A stretch of 64,000 bases of DNA from Camellia lanceoleosa (Eukaryota; Streptophyta; Magnoliopsida; Ericales; Theaceae), in the NCBI GenBank assembly GCA_025200525.1, contig CM045763.1, forward strand, positions 89,246,131-89,310,130, read 5' to 3'. Below, piece by piece: positions 11,051-22,160 of the stretch. The translations under genes were made by a program, and so were the position numbers. How positions within the stretch are numbered: position 1 is the stretch's first letter; the number at the start of each line of letters is the position of its first letter. The notes beneath the pieces were generated by a model. The model worked only from the letters and a program-made list of their open reading frames with translations. It ran no database searches and had not been told where the DNA came from.

Positions 11051-12385
11051 GCCACGGCATCCGAACTGAATACCTAACCCATCTAGCAGTTTCACCGGAC
11101 CATCAAGAAATTCATCTGCTCTAGGACGAGCCCATCCCATGGGCCCAGGACATTATTACATTCTTAGAACGGAGAGTACTACCAGAAGATAGACAGGAGG
11201 CCAATAGACAGGAGGCCGCCAAGGTCAAGGCTCGGTCATCCAACTATGCCCTTAACAGTTACATCTTGTATAAGAGGGGATTCTCATGACCATACCTCAG
11301 ATGCCTCAATAGTGATCAAGTTGCATGCGTAATGAGAGAAATACATGAAGGTGTTTGCAGCAACCACTCTAGGAGACGGTCTCTAGCTCATAAAATCCTT
11401 CGCACGGGGCTACTTTTGGCCTACGCTCAACCAAGACGCCATCGACTTTGTACTCAAATATGACAAATGCCAGCGCTTCGCCAACATCCCTCATGCCCCT
11501 CCGGCAGAGCTGATCATACTTAGCAGTCCTTACCACTTCACCAAGTGGGGCATTGATTTCGTAAGCCCCTTGCCGATCGACCGAGGCCAAGTGAAGTTTG
11601 ACGTGGTCACCTTACTTCACTAAGTGGGTAGAAGCAGAGCCCCTTGCTAAGATTACCGAGCGCAATACCACCAGGTTCATTTGGCAGTCCATCGTATGCC
11701 GCTTCGAGGCACCTTAAGCCATCATCTGCGACAATGGCAAACAGTTTGACAACGCCAAATTCAAAGAATTCTACGACATACTCAACATCAAGGCCTTTTT
11801 TCTTCCCTTAGCCATCCTCAAGCCAACGGCCAAGTGGAAGTCACCAACCGCTCTCTATTGAAAATCATCAAGACCAAGTTGGAGACCGCCAAGGGGCTCT
11901 GGGCAGAGAAGTTGCCGAACATCCTCTAGGCCTATCGAGCGACAGCCAGAACTCCGACTAAGAAGACCCCTTCTCGCTTAACATATGGGGTCGAGGAAGT
12001 CATCCCCGTGGACGTTGGCCTATCGACTCCCAGGGTCATTTATCCCGACCCACAATTGAACGACAAATTTCGGAGGGTTAACCTGGACCTCATTGAGGGG
12101 CTGCGATAAATAATCACTGTTCGGCTAGCCCCATACCAGCAGAAAGTAAGGCAGCACTATAATCGCAAAGTCCAACCTAGGGAATTCACAGTAGAAGACC
12201 TGGTCTTGCAGAAAGCAACCCTTGCCACCAAAAACCCGACCAAGGGGAAGTTAGCAACTAAATGGGAAGGACCTTACATTGTCAAATCCAGGCCACGACC
12301 AAGCACCTACCGTCTACAAGACATAGAAGGTGGAGACCTCTCTCACCCATTGAACACTGAGCACTTGAAGCAATATTTCCAATAA
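11051..12385 (+). pseudogene. pol: Element B integrase (broken)
   Basis: A His-His/Cys-Cys zinc region is recognisable around HEGVCSNH (near 11350) and KYDKC (near 11455). The core shows WGIDFV, then an ICDNGKQFD stretch near 11725, then QANGQVEVTN near 11825. All three catalytic acids (Asp, Asp, Glu) therefore persist, but they lie in different frames because of several indels. The C-terminal part runs through LATKWEGPYIV and ends LKQYFQ with TAA at 12383-12385, the natural end of pol in this lineage. Confidence 0.83.
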
Positions 12386-12530
12386 GACAAAGTCCTTCTC
12401 TGTTACTTCATTCCCTTGACTATTTTGTCCACTTATTTATTTTTGCCCTCTACATACAATGTATACGCTTACAGTGGCACCACTGAACGCCAATGACATA
12501 TCTATTTCCTCCCTAATTATCTGTGTTGTC

Positions 12531-12768
12531 TAAGCTCAACCAAATTGAGTTAAACCAAGCCTCAGCCAGACTGAGTTAAACAAAGTCTCAGCCAGACTAA
12601 GTTAAACAAAGCATTAACCAAACTGAGCTTGAAGCCTAACTAAGTTAAACAAAGCCTCAGCCAGGCTGAGCCTGAAGAGCTCAGCCAAACTGAGTTAAAT
12701 AAAGGCTCAGCCAGGCTAAGTCAAGCCTCAACCAGACTGAAGATTAAACCAGTCTAAGCTAAACCATT
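12531..12768 (+). repeat. Degenerate minisatellite after pol of element B
   Basis: A unit of roughly 28 bases built from CTCAGCCAGACTGAGTTAAA is repeated about eight times with substitutions and small indels. Tandem repeats between pol and the 3' LTR are common in Tat elements. Confidence 0.75.
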
Positions 12769-13308
12769 CACAAACACTTTGATTTCTCAAGATTACAACT
12801 AAAACATGCTGCATATGATGACTCTCATACTTGAAATTGATTACTATGGGCTCTTAGCCAAACATTTGTCCATTAAAACATGCCGTTAAAATTGTACCCC
12901 CCTTAGGTAACATTTGCATATATGCCATTCAAGCCAATTTTTACTCATCAAATTTGAGCCAATTCTTCACAAAAAGACAAAACACACACAAAAATAATTT
13001 ATTTACAAACTTCAAAGACCAAAACCACACAACCAGTTTCGACAATTTCACTGATTCTTGATAAATTCACAAACTTCCTGCCAAATTGTACAACTCTTTA
13101 CAAATTAAATCTCTACCAAAAATAAATAAATAAATAAATAACCAAAAGAAAAGTAACCCTATCTAGTCTTCAGTTTTTAGTCCGCTCCGCGTCCGTCTTC
13201 TTCACTGGATGCCAAACCCTTCTCCTCAACCCCCTCATCCAGTGGGATCTAGGCAATGTCTCCCTTGCCTGGCTTCACACAGTTAAAGTCAATGTTTGGG
13301 AATAGCTT
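12769..13308. other. Non-coding spacer of element B
   Basis: AT-rich sequence between the minisatellite and the 3' end of the antisense gene, with a short (AAAT)n run near 13125. I see no gene. Confidence 0.5.
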
Positions 13309-15520
13309 TTATGTCTTGTACTTGAAGCTCGTCCAACCACTGTCCCGGTACATGCTCATCTCACGCTTGTAGTAATCTGACTGCCGGAACCTCTGGATTA
13401 TTTCTTCTTTGGTTCGCCCTTCCACCAGCTCCGTAGTAGCCACATTCAACAGCCCCGCACCCTCTTCCCCTTCTCTGGCTAAGCCCCTCACCACAACTGC
13501 GTCGGCGGCCATTTGGAACTCTAGGGATAACTTGAACTGCTCCACCACCACGAGGCACAGATCTGGGTAAGCAGCCTTCTCAGACGCTATCACCCTGGTT
13601 AACTCTGTCGTCTTGGCCCTTTCTTTCTCCAAGGCTTTCTCTAGTTCTGCCATTCGTGCATATGCCTCATCCTTATCCTTTGAGGCATGCTCATGTAGCT
13701 CTTCGTTGTTCACAAGAGCCTCCTCAAACCTCTCATTAGTAGTGGCGTAGGCTTGCTGAGCTTCATCAGCTTTCTTCTGCTCACTCGCCAATTCAAACTC
13801 CAGCGACACCGCCTTACGACTTGTCGTTTCAAGCTCTACCTTAGCGGCTAACAGTTTGGCAACAACCTCAATTTGGCCCATTCTGGCACGCTCAGCTAGA
13901 TAACCTTACACCACTGCCAACACCTCCATCTTCTTTGATTTTTGAGCATACGCCAAGCCCTTGCACATGCGCTTCGTGCCATTTTCCTCCAACCGATCGC
14001 TTCTACCCTTACACTCTGCAATTGCGCCCAAACCTCTTCCAAATGGGCCATCACTGGCTCCGTCTCCACCTTTGCCCCCACTGTTTTGCCCAGCAAAGCA
14101 GCCGCCAGGGGCATCACACCTATCTGCGTTGAGCAAAGTCCTCTCATAAGGTCAACCTTCGTAAATTGAGCCACGCCCCACACGATTGTGTCCTCAATGA
14201 TCCCCAACAGTCGGTCTGCCCCCACTCTGACCTCCCTTTGCACCTTAGAGAGATCACTCCCATCCATCACCAAGTGGCCAGTTACCGCTTTCACATGATA
14301 AGTGGAGTCCCCTAGCTTGGGAGTAACTCTGCTGAGGGCAACCCCTTTGAGGGTCGATCAGTTAATTGATCACCACTCAGCACCCATTCTTTTCCTTCCA
14401 CCTCGTTCATTGCCTCGGCGGTTGACGGCTCAGCTCCACCTTCCTCTACATCCAACCCAGCCTTGGTCTCATCCCCTCCCACTGCTAGGGACACCTTCAC
14501 CACCCCCTCCTTCACTCTCTACGCCACGGGCCCTTCTTCCCTATCCTTTGCAATCACTTTTCTCTTCTTTTTCAACCTCAACTCCACCCCCTTCTTGTTT
14601 CTTTTCTTCAAAGGGTTCACCGACACTTAGAGGGGAACGAAGTTAGTTAAGTCTTTCTCTCCCAAGGGCTTTGGTCGTGGTTGGGCCGCCCTCTTCGTTA
14701 CCATCTTAGGTGCTGGGCCTAATTGTTTCACTTTGTATTTTTTGGCCATCGTGAAAACACGCTTGTCTTCTGTCGCTTGCACCTTCCTCCTTGCCTCAAC
14801 CTTCTCTGGCACTAGATCTCCTTCGGTCGGCTCAGGCCCCAGGTTCAGGGCAAATAGTGCTGAGGGCTAAACAAGGTCGTCCCATTTTAGCCGCTCCTTC
14901 TCCATTCATTCCTTCATTTGCTTCACCCTCTTCTCCGTCGTTGTATCACACTTCGGCTCCAACGACTTAGCAGGGACTTTCGAAATCATGCACACTCTCC
15001 ACCCCCTATTCTCCGACATGTAAAACCATCTTGGTCTCCAATCCTTCACCGAAGAGGGCAAGCTTGCCACCAGTCCCTTCCCCGCTATAGCCTGCAGGGT
15101 CACCCATGTCTCTTGTTGCCTTGAGGCTTTGTAACATGAAAAAAATTCATCCACCCTCATCACCTCTTCCCCGGTCGCTTGTGGCCATGCAATCGCACAT
15201 GCGAATAGAATTTTCCATGCATTCGGCATTAGCTGTCTTGGGGCCACCTCCAGGTGATTCAGCATGTCCATCACTATCTGTGGAAGGGGCAGCCTCAAAA
15301 CCCCCCCTCCAAAAAAAAATGCCTCCTCGTACAGTGTAAACTTCATTGGTCGTGCGTCAGACACCCTTTTCTTTGATGTCAGCAGCCTTAACTCTATCTC
15401 CACCGAAACCTGATATTTGCTATACAATTCCTCCAGTTCCTTTACTATTACTGTGGATTTGTCAGCCTTGGTATGCTAATGGTTTGGCACCACTTGGCTG
15501 ATTGACTGCGCCACCGAGAT
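13309..15520 (-). pseudogene. Antisense gene of element B, 'putative gypsy type transposon' domain (Transposase_28-like)
   Basis: Minus-strand coding pieces face pol. The N-terminal piece (15427-14906) contains MKFTLYEEAFFFGGG, LRLPLPQIVMDMLNHL, VAPRQLMPNAWKIL and VDEFFSCYK, which I recognise as the Transposase_28 (PF04195) domain. A basic middle follows (14812-14627), then an Ala-rich segment (14294-13896). The C-terminal piece (13881-13309) is a long Glu/Lys/Ala-rich coiled coil ending in DYYKREMSMYRDSGW. Several stops separate the pieces, including one near 15480 upstream of the first Met. The role is unknown; despite the family name there is no evident transposase catalytic site. Its position between pol and the 3' LTR, on the opposite strand, matches known Tat antisense ORFs. 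Confidence 0.75.
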
Positions 15521-15799
15521 CCAAAGGCCTAAGGTTTGCCTATTTTCCAAGGGTCACGATTAAAATTCGCCAGTTTGAAATTTCGCAAACAAGTATAACC
15601 CCCTTATTTTTCCTACCCCGCCACCATACCCTTCATATCCTCCAACCATTTATATCTCTTATCAATGGCCTGCCTTGCCCCAGGTGTACAGCCACGATCT
15701 ATTCCTCACCCCACTAATCTCTTTCCTCTCCCTCATTTATTCCACTTCATATCATCAAGTGATTGCTTGCCCCTCGAGCCCCGCGCACCGTCAACTACA
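15521..15799. other. Probable promoter side of the antisense gene
   Basis: Pyrimidine-rich, non-coding sequence upstream of the antisense gene. No clear TATA box was fixed. Confidence 0.35.
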
Positions 15800-16030
15800 T
15801 TTTCGGTTCCCCTCACCATCAGTCATTCCGCTAGGCCACCTTTCCAGTCGGCCCTCCTCACGGACAGTCATTCCGTTAAGCCACATTTCCAGTCAGCCCT
15901 CCTCACGGTCGGTCATCCCATTTGGCCACCTTTGCGGTCGGCCCTCCTCACGGTCGGTCATTTCGTTCGACCACCTCCGCAGTCGGCCCTCCTCACGGTC
16001 GATCATCCCCTTCGGCCCCCCCACTAGTCA
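15800..16030. repeat. 45-bp minisatellite upstream of the 3' LTR of element B
   Basis: The phrase GTCGGCCCTCCTCACGGTCG recurs with starts near 15845, 15890, 15935 and 15980, a constant 45-bp period, with a degenerate fifth unit before it. The period is a multiple of three, so frames stay open through it on the plus strand; I take these as by-products. Confidence 0.88.
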
Positions 16031-16197
16031 GTTATTCCCTCCGTCCGGGCACCTCCATGGTCAGCCTCCTCGCCGATCGGCCGATCTTCAATCTCCATCC
16101 CATTACTCTCCCGGGGCCCCCCACCCCTGCCTCCTACTCGGGCTTGAAGGCCTCCCTCCAACTTTCCTATTCCCTTCGTTGGTTTAAAGTTACACTT

Positions 16198-16209
16198 GGA
16201 AATGGGGGA
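16198..16209 (+). other. Polypurine tract of element B
   Basis: GGAAATGGGGGA lies just before the putative LTR start, in plus orientation consistent with pol. Confidence 0.6.
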
Positions 16210-16213
16210 CTAC

Positions 16214-16736
16214 TGATACTGATGGGCCCCTAAGACGGTCCAGCCCACAACTCAGGGGCCCAACACATGACCTAGATATTAAAGCCCAACAACCTTTAGA
16301 AACCAATGATGAACCAGGACCAATGACATCCAAACACTTGTCAAACAGGGCACCAACTACATAAGCAGACAAAGATCCTGTAAAGTTATGGCACCCACAC
16401 ATTAGCCATTAATAAGGCCCCCGTAGCATTAAATGCGACAAGCCCTCCTCGCTGGAGAATACAGACTCACCATGAACGATGTTAACTAAACTATAGACTT
16501 TTGGCCAACAACACAGCTTGGAATAGACAAGGAAATTATGAGTAATGGATATAAGAAAGCTTTGGAGATATGTCGAGGTTAAGTAGTTCTATCACTTGTT
16601 ACTCTCTCTCTCTTAAGTCAATCTGCCCTAACTTAGTCGTCGGAGTGTCCATCGGGGGAACACCTCCCTCCTCGGACCTTTTTGCAGGTACTTTTTGGGG
16701 ACTCCGTGCAGTAATTCAAGTTAGAAGTGTGGATCA
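16214..16736 (+). repeat. Putative 3' LTR of element B
   Basis: It begins TGATACTGATGGGCCCC after a polypurine tract. Near its end are CTAACTTAGTCGTCGGAGTG and CCTTTTTGCAGGTA, phrases typical of Tat-lineage LTRs, and it can be closed at GTGGATCA (16736). The partner LTR is outside the window, so the exact end and the target duplication cannot be checked. Confidence 0.5.
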
Positions 16737-16803
16737 ATTGAGCCCATCTTCTACTGAAGCAGCAGCATCATCAAGAACACTTGTATTTTATTAGAAGGTT
16801 TGA

Positions 16804-16966
16804 TTGGATAAAATGAATTATAAGGCCCCAATCCAATTTAAGTTGCAAGCCATTTCAAAACTTACCCAAAAGCACATTCATGAGGTTGCATCAATGATCA
16901 AGGGTCATTTGTACAATGAATGTGTGCCAGATTCAATGGATCAGTCACGCTTAGTAATTGAGTTTG
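16804..16966 (+). other. Unrecognised exon-like coding fragment
   Basis: A frame from about 16813 reads MNYKAPIQFKLQAISKLTQK, then HIHEVASMIKGHLYNECVPD and MDQSRLVIEFES. The composition is protein-like, unlike the repeats around it. It is preceded by a splice-acceptor-like TTTTATTAG near 16795 and stops upstream block extension. The hAT MITE at 16975 interrupts it; beyond the MITE the frame continues a few codons and stops near 17633. I do not recognise the family. It may be a terminal exon of a host gene or captured gene debris. Confidence 0.35.
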
Positions 16967-16974
16967 AGTCTCAG

Positions 16975-17594
16975 CAGGGCCGGCCTTGGCCTAAGGCCAG
17001 TAAGGCTTGTGCCTTAGGCCCCAAAATTTTGGCCTAAAAGTAGGGCCTCCAAATTTAGTAAAATGTTATAGATTCAATGTTTTCTTTTTTGTTTTTTGTT
17101 TTTATTTTAAAAATCAATTTAAAGGGTCCTAAAATATTTTATTGGATCCATGTATGGTTTAGTCTATATTTATTTATAAGTGTAGTTTAGCCCATATTTA
17201 TTAAAATGAAAATATATATTAAAACAAAAAAGTGTTTGGGTCCAAGAAGAACAATACATACCATATATGGGCCCTAATTTTTTTTTTACCTTCTTTATCT
17301 ATTAGATTTTAGTGGAATAAATAATTTTACCATAATTTTTTTACCTAGGTCTTTATCAGTTTTAATTGAATAATTTTTTCATAATTTTTTTTTGCCGTAA
17401 TTTTGTTTCATTAAATTGTTTTATTTATAATTTTAATGATTATATGTACAAGTAAATTTTTTTGTAATTACCAACAAATAAAAAAATTGTAAGTTATTGT
17501 TTTATCAATAGACTTTTTTTTTTTTTTTTTCAATATAAGAAGGCTCCATTTCTAAAATTCATCTTAGGCCCCCTAAATTTCAGGGCGGGCCTTG
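16975..17594. mobile_element. Non-autonomous hAT element (MITE-like, 620 bp)
   Basis: The left end is CAGGGCCGGCCTTGG; the right end, read from the other strand, is CAAGGCCCGCCCTG. The flanks are AGTCTCAG (16967-16974) and AGTCTCGG (17595-17602), an 8-bp target duplication with one mismatch, as hAT elements make. Inside, TAAGGC and CCTTAGGCCCC repeats near both ends surround AT-rich DNA without coding capacity. Confidence 0.82.
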
Positions 17595-17602
17595 AGTCTC
17601 GG

Positions 17603-19010
17603 ATTCTCTTCTCCAATCCTCCTCTGCTTATCTAAACTAAACAAAAAAACAAAAGGATGTATCAATCTACTTTCCATGGATAGCATGCATGTTTCTTAAA
17701 CATAATAGTGTATGTAGCTTATGACATTTGATACTAAAGATGTACATATTCCACTAAAAAGTAAGGGCAAGTGTATGGTAGTACAAATTTTTAAAATAGT
17801 GTGTGATATATGCAGATTATACCTTAATTAGTAGTATGATGTTAGTTATGTTATGTATGATGGTCCATTATGATGATATTAAAGTGGCATCTACGTTGAT
17901 TACGATTTAAAATTGTTTGATTATGCCTAAAATGACAGTTTTGATTATAATTCAATGTGATATCGGGATTATATTTCAAAATAGTATTGATTATGCCCCA
18001 AAGTAATGGATGCATATGCACTCAGAAGCGATGTGTAACTTAGCAGAATCAAGGGGAAAAAAAATTATAAGTGATTAGAAGTGGCTAACAATCTACATTT
18101 CCTTTAACTACACAACTTTTGCTTTTAATTTTTTTAGTGGTTCTTCTATATGATCAATTTCTATGTTCTTAAAAGAATTGCAAAGAAATTAACTGCAATA
18201 TTATGTGACTTTTTGGATTTTTTTTATTTCAAATAAAAATATTCATCATTGTGGTTTATAATCTCAAGATAGCAATATCACAAACCCAAAATTATCTATT
18301 CAAAATTTACCCAGAAACTACAATCAATGGTTCAAATTTAGTTACTTGTGGACCCCACATTTCATCAATTTAATCTTCAACACATATACATATTCTGGGT
18401 AAATTCTAGAACCAAAATTATGAGATCCCAAACCTTTTCATTTCAAAATGTCACTGCCACATTACTGATCAAATTGTGATTGTATTATTATTCATTCAAA
18501 GTGGTATCATGCAAAATATGCTATCACTTCTGATTTATAAGGACAAATAAGACGTTAACAAATAGAATGTTTGAAGTGAAAGTCATAGGAGAAAAGAAAA
18601 ATACAAAGACTAGATATATAGGCTAGATGTTATGGATTGTTAAGGAGGAGCGGTGTAAATTTTGACTGCTAGTGTGATGTCTAGTTGCTGCAAAAGCTAT
18701 CAAAAGCATGCCTTAATGCCTATAACATCACCCTCCATGTCTCCCTCAGTATTTGCTTCGGATTCTCTTCTTCAGTGCAATTTTTATTTTATTTTATTTT
18801 TTGATGTGTAGGAAGAGTGATTAACTGTAGCCTTCTTCAGATACTCCCTCAAGATGGACTTGAACTTGACTATGGTCTGATCCTAATCTTTCCAAGATCT
18901 TAACTAGTGAATGCCGATACAGAACAATTTACTTACCAAACCCAATATAAATGAGCTCCCCCTCGCTGTAGTACCACCTCCTATGGTGGTCAGTGCAAAG
19001 TAATTACACT
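17603..19010. other. AT-rich intergenic DNA, no gene seen
   Basis: About 1.4 kb without convincing coding frames or repeats. A short perfect hairpin, ACCACC-TCCTAT-GGTGGT, lies at about 18974-18991. Confidence 0.5.
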
Positions 19011-19339
19011 TCGTTTGGACTGTAAGGTGAGAAAAAAGAGAAGTAATTGTAAGCTCTCATCTGGGTAAGAAAAGAAAAGAAAAGAAATAATTCTATTTTT
19101 TTTACTATTTTTAAATGGATGAGAAAGAAAAGTATCTGAGATAGGGATACAAGTGAGATTTTTTTTTTTCTTTTATATTTTAAGGGACAATCTTGATATT
19201 ATAAATATTTTTTTGCAACTAATCAGCTTGTTTCTCATCAAATCTCACTATTTGGTAAGAAATCAAATAAACTTAATAGGGTAGTCCTCATTCTCATAAT
19301 TTCTCATAATTTCTCATTCAACTTATAAACCAAACGCGA
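19011..19339. mobile_element. MITE-like element with TCGTTTGG ends
   Basis: The left end TCGTTTGGACTGTAAGGTGA and the reverse complement of the right end (TCGCGTTTGGTTTATAAG) form imperfect terminal inverted repeats that both run into GAGAAA. The interior is AT-rich and non-coding. The target duplication is unclear. Confidence 0.55.
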
Positions 19340-19382
19340 AAAAAAGTTTATTGGCAAATTAGAGGAAAAGCTATTGCTACGG

Positions 19383-20388
19383 TATCGTTTGGTAATACTT
19401 ACGTTTTCAGTTTTCTGTTTATATTTACAAAAATTTAAAAAACTCAAATAAAAACTTGTTTGGTAAAATTTTTGATTTATAAATCAGTGGTCTCAGTTTA
19501 TAAACTTGGCCAAAAAATGAAAACACAAAAAATGTGTTTTCATTTTGAGTTTTGAGTTTTTTTTTTTTTTACCACCCAACACTACCACCACCACCACCAT
19601 CCACTTCGCCACTACCACCCACCACCTACTTGCACACCACCACCACCCACCACTACCACCATCCACTCACCACCACCACCGCCACCACCACCCACCACCC
19701 ACCACCACCACCACCACCCACCACTACCACCACCACCACCCACTGCTACCACCTACCACCGCCACCCACCCACCCACCACCACCACCTACCCACCACCCG
19801 CCATCCGCCACCCACTTGCCACAACCACCACCACCACTCGCCATCACACCCACCCCACCATTCCCACCACCGCCACCCACCCACCACCACCACACCACCA
19901 CCACCACCGCCACAACCACTCACCACCACCACCATCACTACTACCACCCATTCGCTACCACCCACCACCACACCGGCCACCACCCACCCACCACCACCAC
20001 CCACCGCCACCACCCGCCATCCGCCATCCGCCACCCATCTGCCACCACCACTTGTCACCACCACCACCACCCCCACCCACTCGCTACCACCCACCACTCG
20101 CCACCGTCATCCACCCACCCACTACCACCCGCTACCACCCGCCACCCAGCACCACCTGCTACCCACCACCCACTGTCACCACTTTCCACCACCGTCTTCC
20201 GCCGCCACTTACCACTACTTGTCATTTCTCACTATTTTTTATATTTAAAATTTTTTAAAAACATTTTGTCAATTACCAAACGCGTTTGTAGTTTATGTTT
20301 TTCTAAAAATAAACAAAAAAATAAACAAAAATCAGTTTATAAAATTTTTATAAATATAAACTGAAAACGTAAACGTTACCAAACACAA
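19383..20388. mobile_element. MITE-like inverted-repeat element enclosing a (CCA)n array
   Basis: About 60 bases at each end are inverted copies. The left end reads CGTTTGGTAATACTTACG and the right end, reversed, GTGTTTGGTAACGTTTACG, both followed by TTTTCAG and similar AT-rich sequence. The centre is almost wholly CCA-type repeat. Confidence 0.65.
19571..20215. repeat. Long (CCA)n-type array, 645 bp
   Basis: Interrupted CCA/CCACC repeats give one strand almost free of G and the other almost free of C. Open frames coding Pro/His/Thr on plus and Gly/Val/Trp on minus follow from the repeat and are not genes. The minus strand is (GGT)n, which has G-quadruplex potential. Confidence 0.93.
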
Positions 20389-20904
20389 TTTGTTTGTTTG
20401 TTTGTTTGTTTTTTTTTTTTTTTTTTGGAAAAAACTGTTGTTAATCTGTAGTTTTGTAAGCATAGCATAGCATTGCATCCTTGAGACTCAAATCATCAGA
20501 ATAAATGCAGTGCACTCTACAAATTGTTGTACAATACTGTGTGATAGGTCACCTGTTAGGTAAATTTTGATTACAGCTAACCTTTTTTGGGCAATGGCAA
20601 TTGGATTTATACTTGAAAAGGAAATAAAAATGTTTTATCTTCTTCTTCTAAAATTAATTATAGTGAAACAAATGCACATTCATATATTTTGTGCACACAT
20701 ATAAATGAATTTTGTTGTGGTCATCATCCTTTGACTAAAAGATAGATACTACTCAACTAACACATTTTCTATAGCTTTCAAATTCAATTATTCATTTATT
20801 TATTATTATCCTGAGTGAACGCTTTTTTTCATTTTTATTTTTAGATGTACCTAATCGGTACATCCAAAAACAAATTACCAAAGACCAAAAAAAGAAGAAA
20901 GAGC
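20389..20904. other. AT-rich spacer, no gene seen
   Basis: It begins with a (GTTT)n and T-run at 20390-20425. No coding or structured element was recognised. Confidence 0.5.
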
Positions 20905-20910
20905 ACTTTA

Positions 20911-21404
20911 GGGTGCGTTTGGTTGTATTCTCTAAATATATTTCTACCATTTTATTTGCGTTTGACATTTATTTACAGTTTTTAAAAATTAATTCCATAC
21001 TCACTTTTGAAAACTCTGTCAAAGGCGAAAAAATTTGGACTAACCGGTGTTCTCTCCTAGATGTCCGGCCGGTCCGGAGCAGTGCAAATTTTTTTTTTTT
21101 TTTAACAATTGCCACATGTTATTTTTTATATTTTAAATAAAAAAAATTAGAATTTTTTTTAAAAAAAAATTGAACTTTGAATAGAATTTTGAGTTGTGTG
21201 TTTGGTTATGAGTTGTAAATTTTTGTATCAAATATCATATGTCACATCAAAAATTTCCCACTCAATTCAAAAAAAAATTCAAAAATCTTTTCAAAATCCA
21301 TTCACCAAACAAATTTTTCACACTTAAATCATAATTTCAAAATTCACAAACTCAAAATACAACTTTTATTCTCAAATCATATTTAGAAAACTCTACCAAA
21401 CACT
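20911..21404. mobile_element. MITE-like element with GGGTGCGTTTGG ends
   Basis: The left end GGGTGCGTTTGGTTG...TCTCTAAATA and the right end, reversed (AGTGTTTGGTAGAGTTTTCTAAATA), are terminal inverted repeats. ACTTTA flanks both sides (20905-20910 and 21405-21410) as a likely target duplication. The interior is AT-rich. Confidence 0.65.
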
Positions 21405-21410
21405 ACTTTA

Positions 21411-21689
21411 GTTTTTTCATATATAGAGATTATTTGATGGCGTTAGAATATTGTTCCACACAATTTATATTAGGATACTTGCGTTGTTATCTTCTAAAAA
21501 ATTAAATATAAAAATGATAAGTTTTATTATTTTAATCAATAAATCACAAATTAAGACATCACATGAATTTGTTCTAGGACAATTATTTAATTTTCCATAT
21601 ATGATCCCACACTCAAACGTTTACTTGAAAATTCATTTGAGTGAATGATTAGTGTATATACAATAAAGTTGCTTTCACAATATGGTTTG
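21411..21689. other. AT-rich DNA left of the hAT transposon
   Basis: No gene or repeat recognised. Confidence 0.45.
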
Positions 21690-21860
21690 TAGGGCTGTGC
21701 AGCGGATCCACAAACCTGACCCAATCAGACCCCAACCAACAACGAATAGATGCGTGACATGTGGCGGGCGGGTGCGGGCCCAAATTTTGTGTTTTTTTAG
21801 GTTTAGGTCGGGTGGCGGGTGATCTGCCTTTTTACCCAGCAAACCCGACCTGACCAGACC
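21690..21860 (+). repeat. hAT 5' end and subterminal repeats
   Basis: TAGGGCTGTGCA is followed by several GGCGGG, GGGTGCGGG and CCCGACC-type motifs in both orientations, the usual transposase-binding subterminal region of Ac-like elements. Confidence 0.6.
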
Positions 21861-21979
21861 TTTATTTATTTTTATTTTCTTTCTTTTTCTTTTACGCCTC
21901 AGCCCATTTTTTCTTTCTGATATGCCTCAGTTTTGCCCTAATTTCTTCGATAGACAGAACACAACACTTACACATAGAC

Positions 21980-22160
21980 ACTTTCTCTTTCTTCTCTCTT
22001 CTCTCTCTCTCTCTCTTCTCTACCCATTGTCCGACGACCTACACTAAACAGTGTTCGATCTACAGTAAACGGTGATCGATCTACACTGAGGTATATATAT
22101 ATATCTCTCTCTCTTCTTCTTCTTCTTCTTTCCTCTTCTCTTTTTCTCTTCTTCTTTTCT
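21980..22160 (+). promoter_or_regulatory. CT-rich leader of the hAT transposase gene
   Basis: Pyrimidine microsatellites (CTCTCT, TTCTTC) with a short (TA)n at 22091-22101 lie in the leader, about 1.5 kb before the transposase ATG. Such CT-rich leaders are common near plant transcription starts; the start itself is not fixed. Confidence 0.35.

Larger units (their letters stand above)
9534..16736 (+). mobile_element. Element B: Tat-lineage Ty3/gypsy retrotransposon, 5' part missing
   Basis: Plus-strand pol remnants (RT, RNase H, a second archaeal-type RNase H, integrase) are followed by a minisatellite, an antisense gene, a second minisatellite, a polypurine tract and a putative 3' LTR. Dual RNase H and an antisense gene between pol and the 3' LTR are known traits of the Tat lineage. 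The left boundary falls inside RT, exactly at the end of element A, so the rest of B should lie left of the window. All genes are decayed. Confidence 0.85.

Noticed and set aside
14302..16233. Plus-strand Pro/Ser-rich open frames opposite the antisense gene and in the 45-bp repeat
   Set aside because: They are shadows of the minus-strand gene or of a repeat whose period is a multiple of three.
19545..20364. Open frames rich in Pro/His/Thr (plus) or Gly/Val/Trp (minus)
   Set aside because: They follow directly from the (CCA)n array, are open in several frames at once, and lack any domain.
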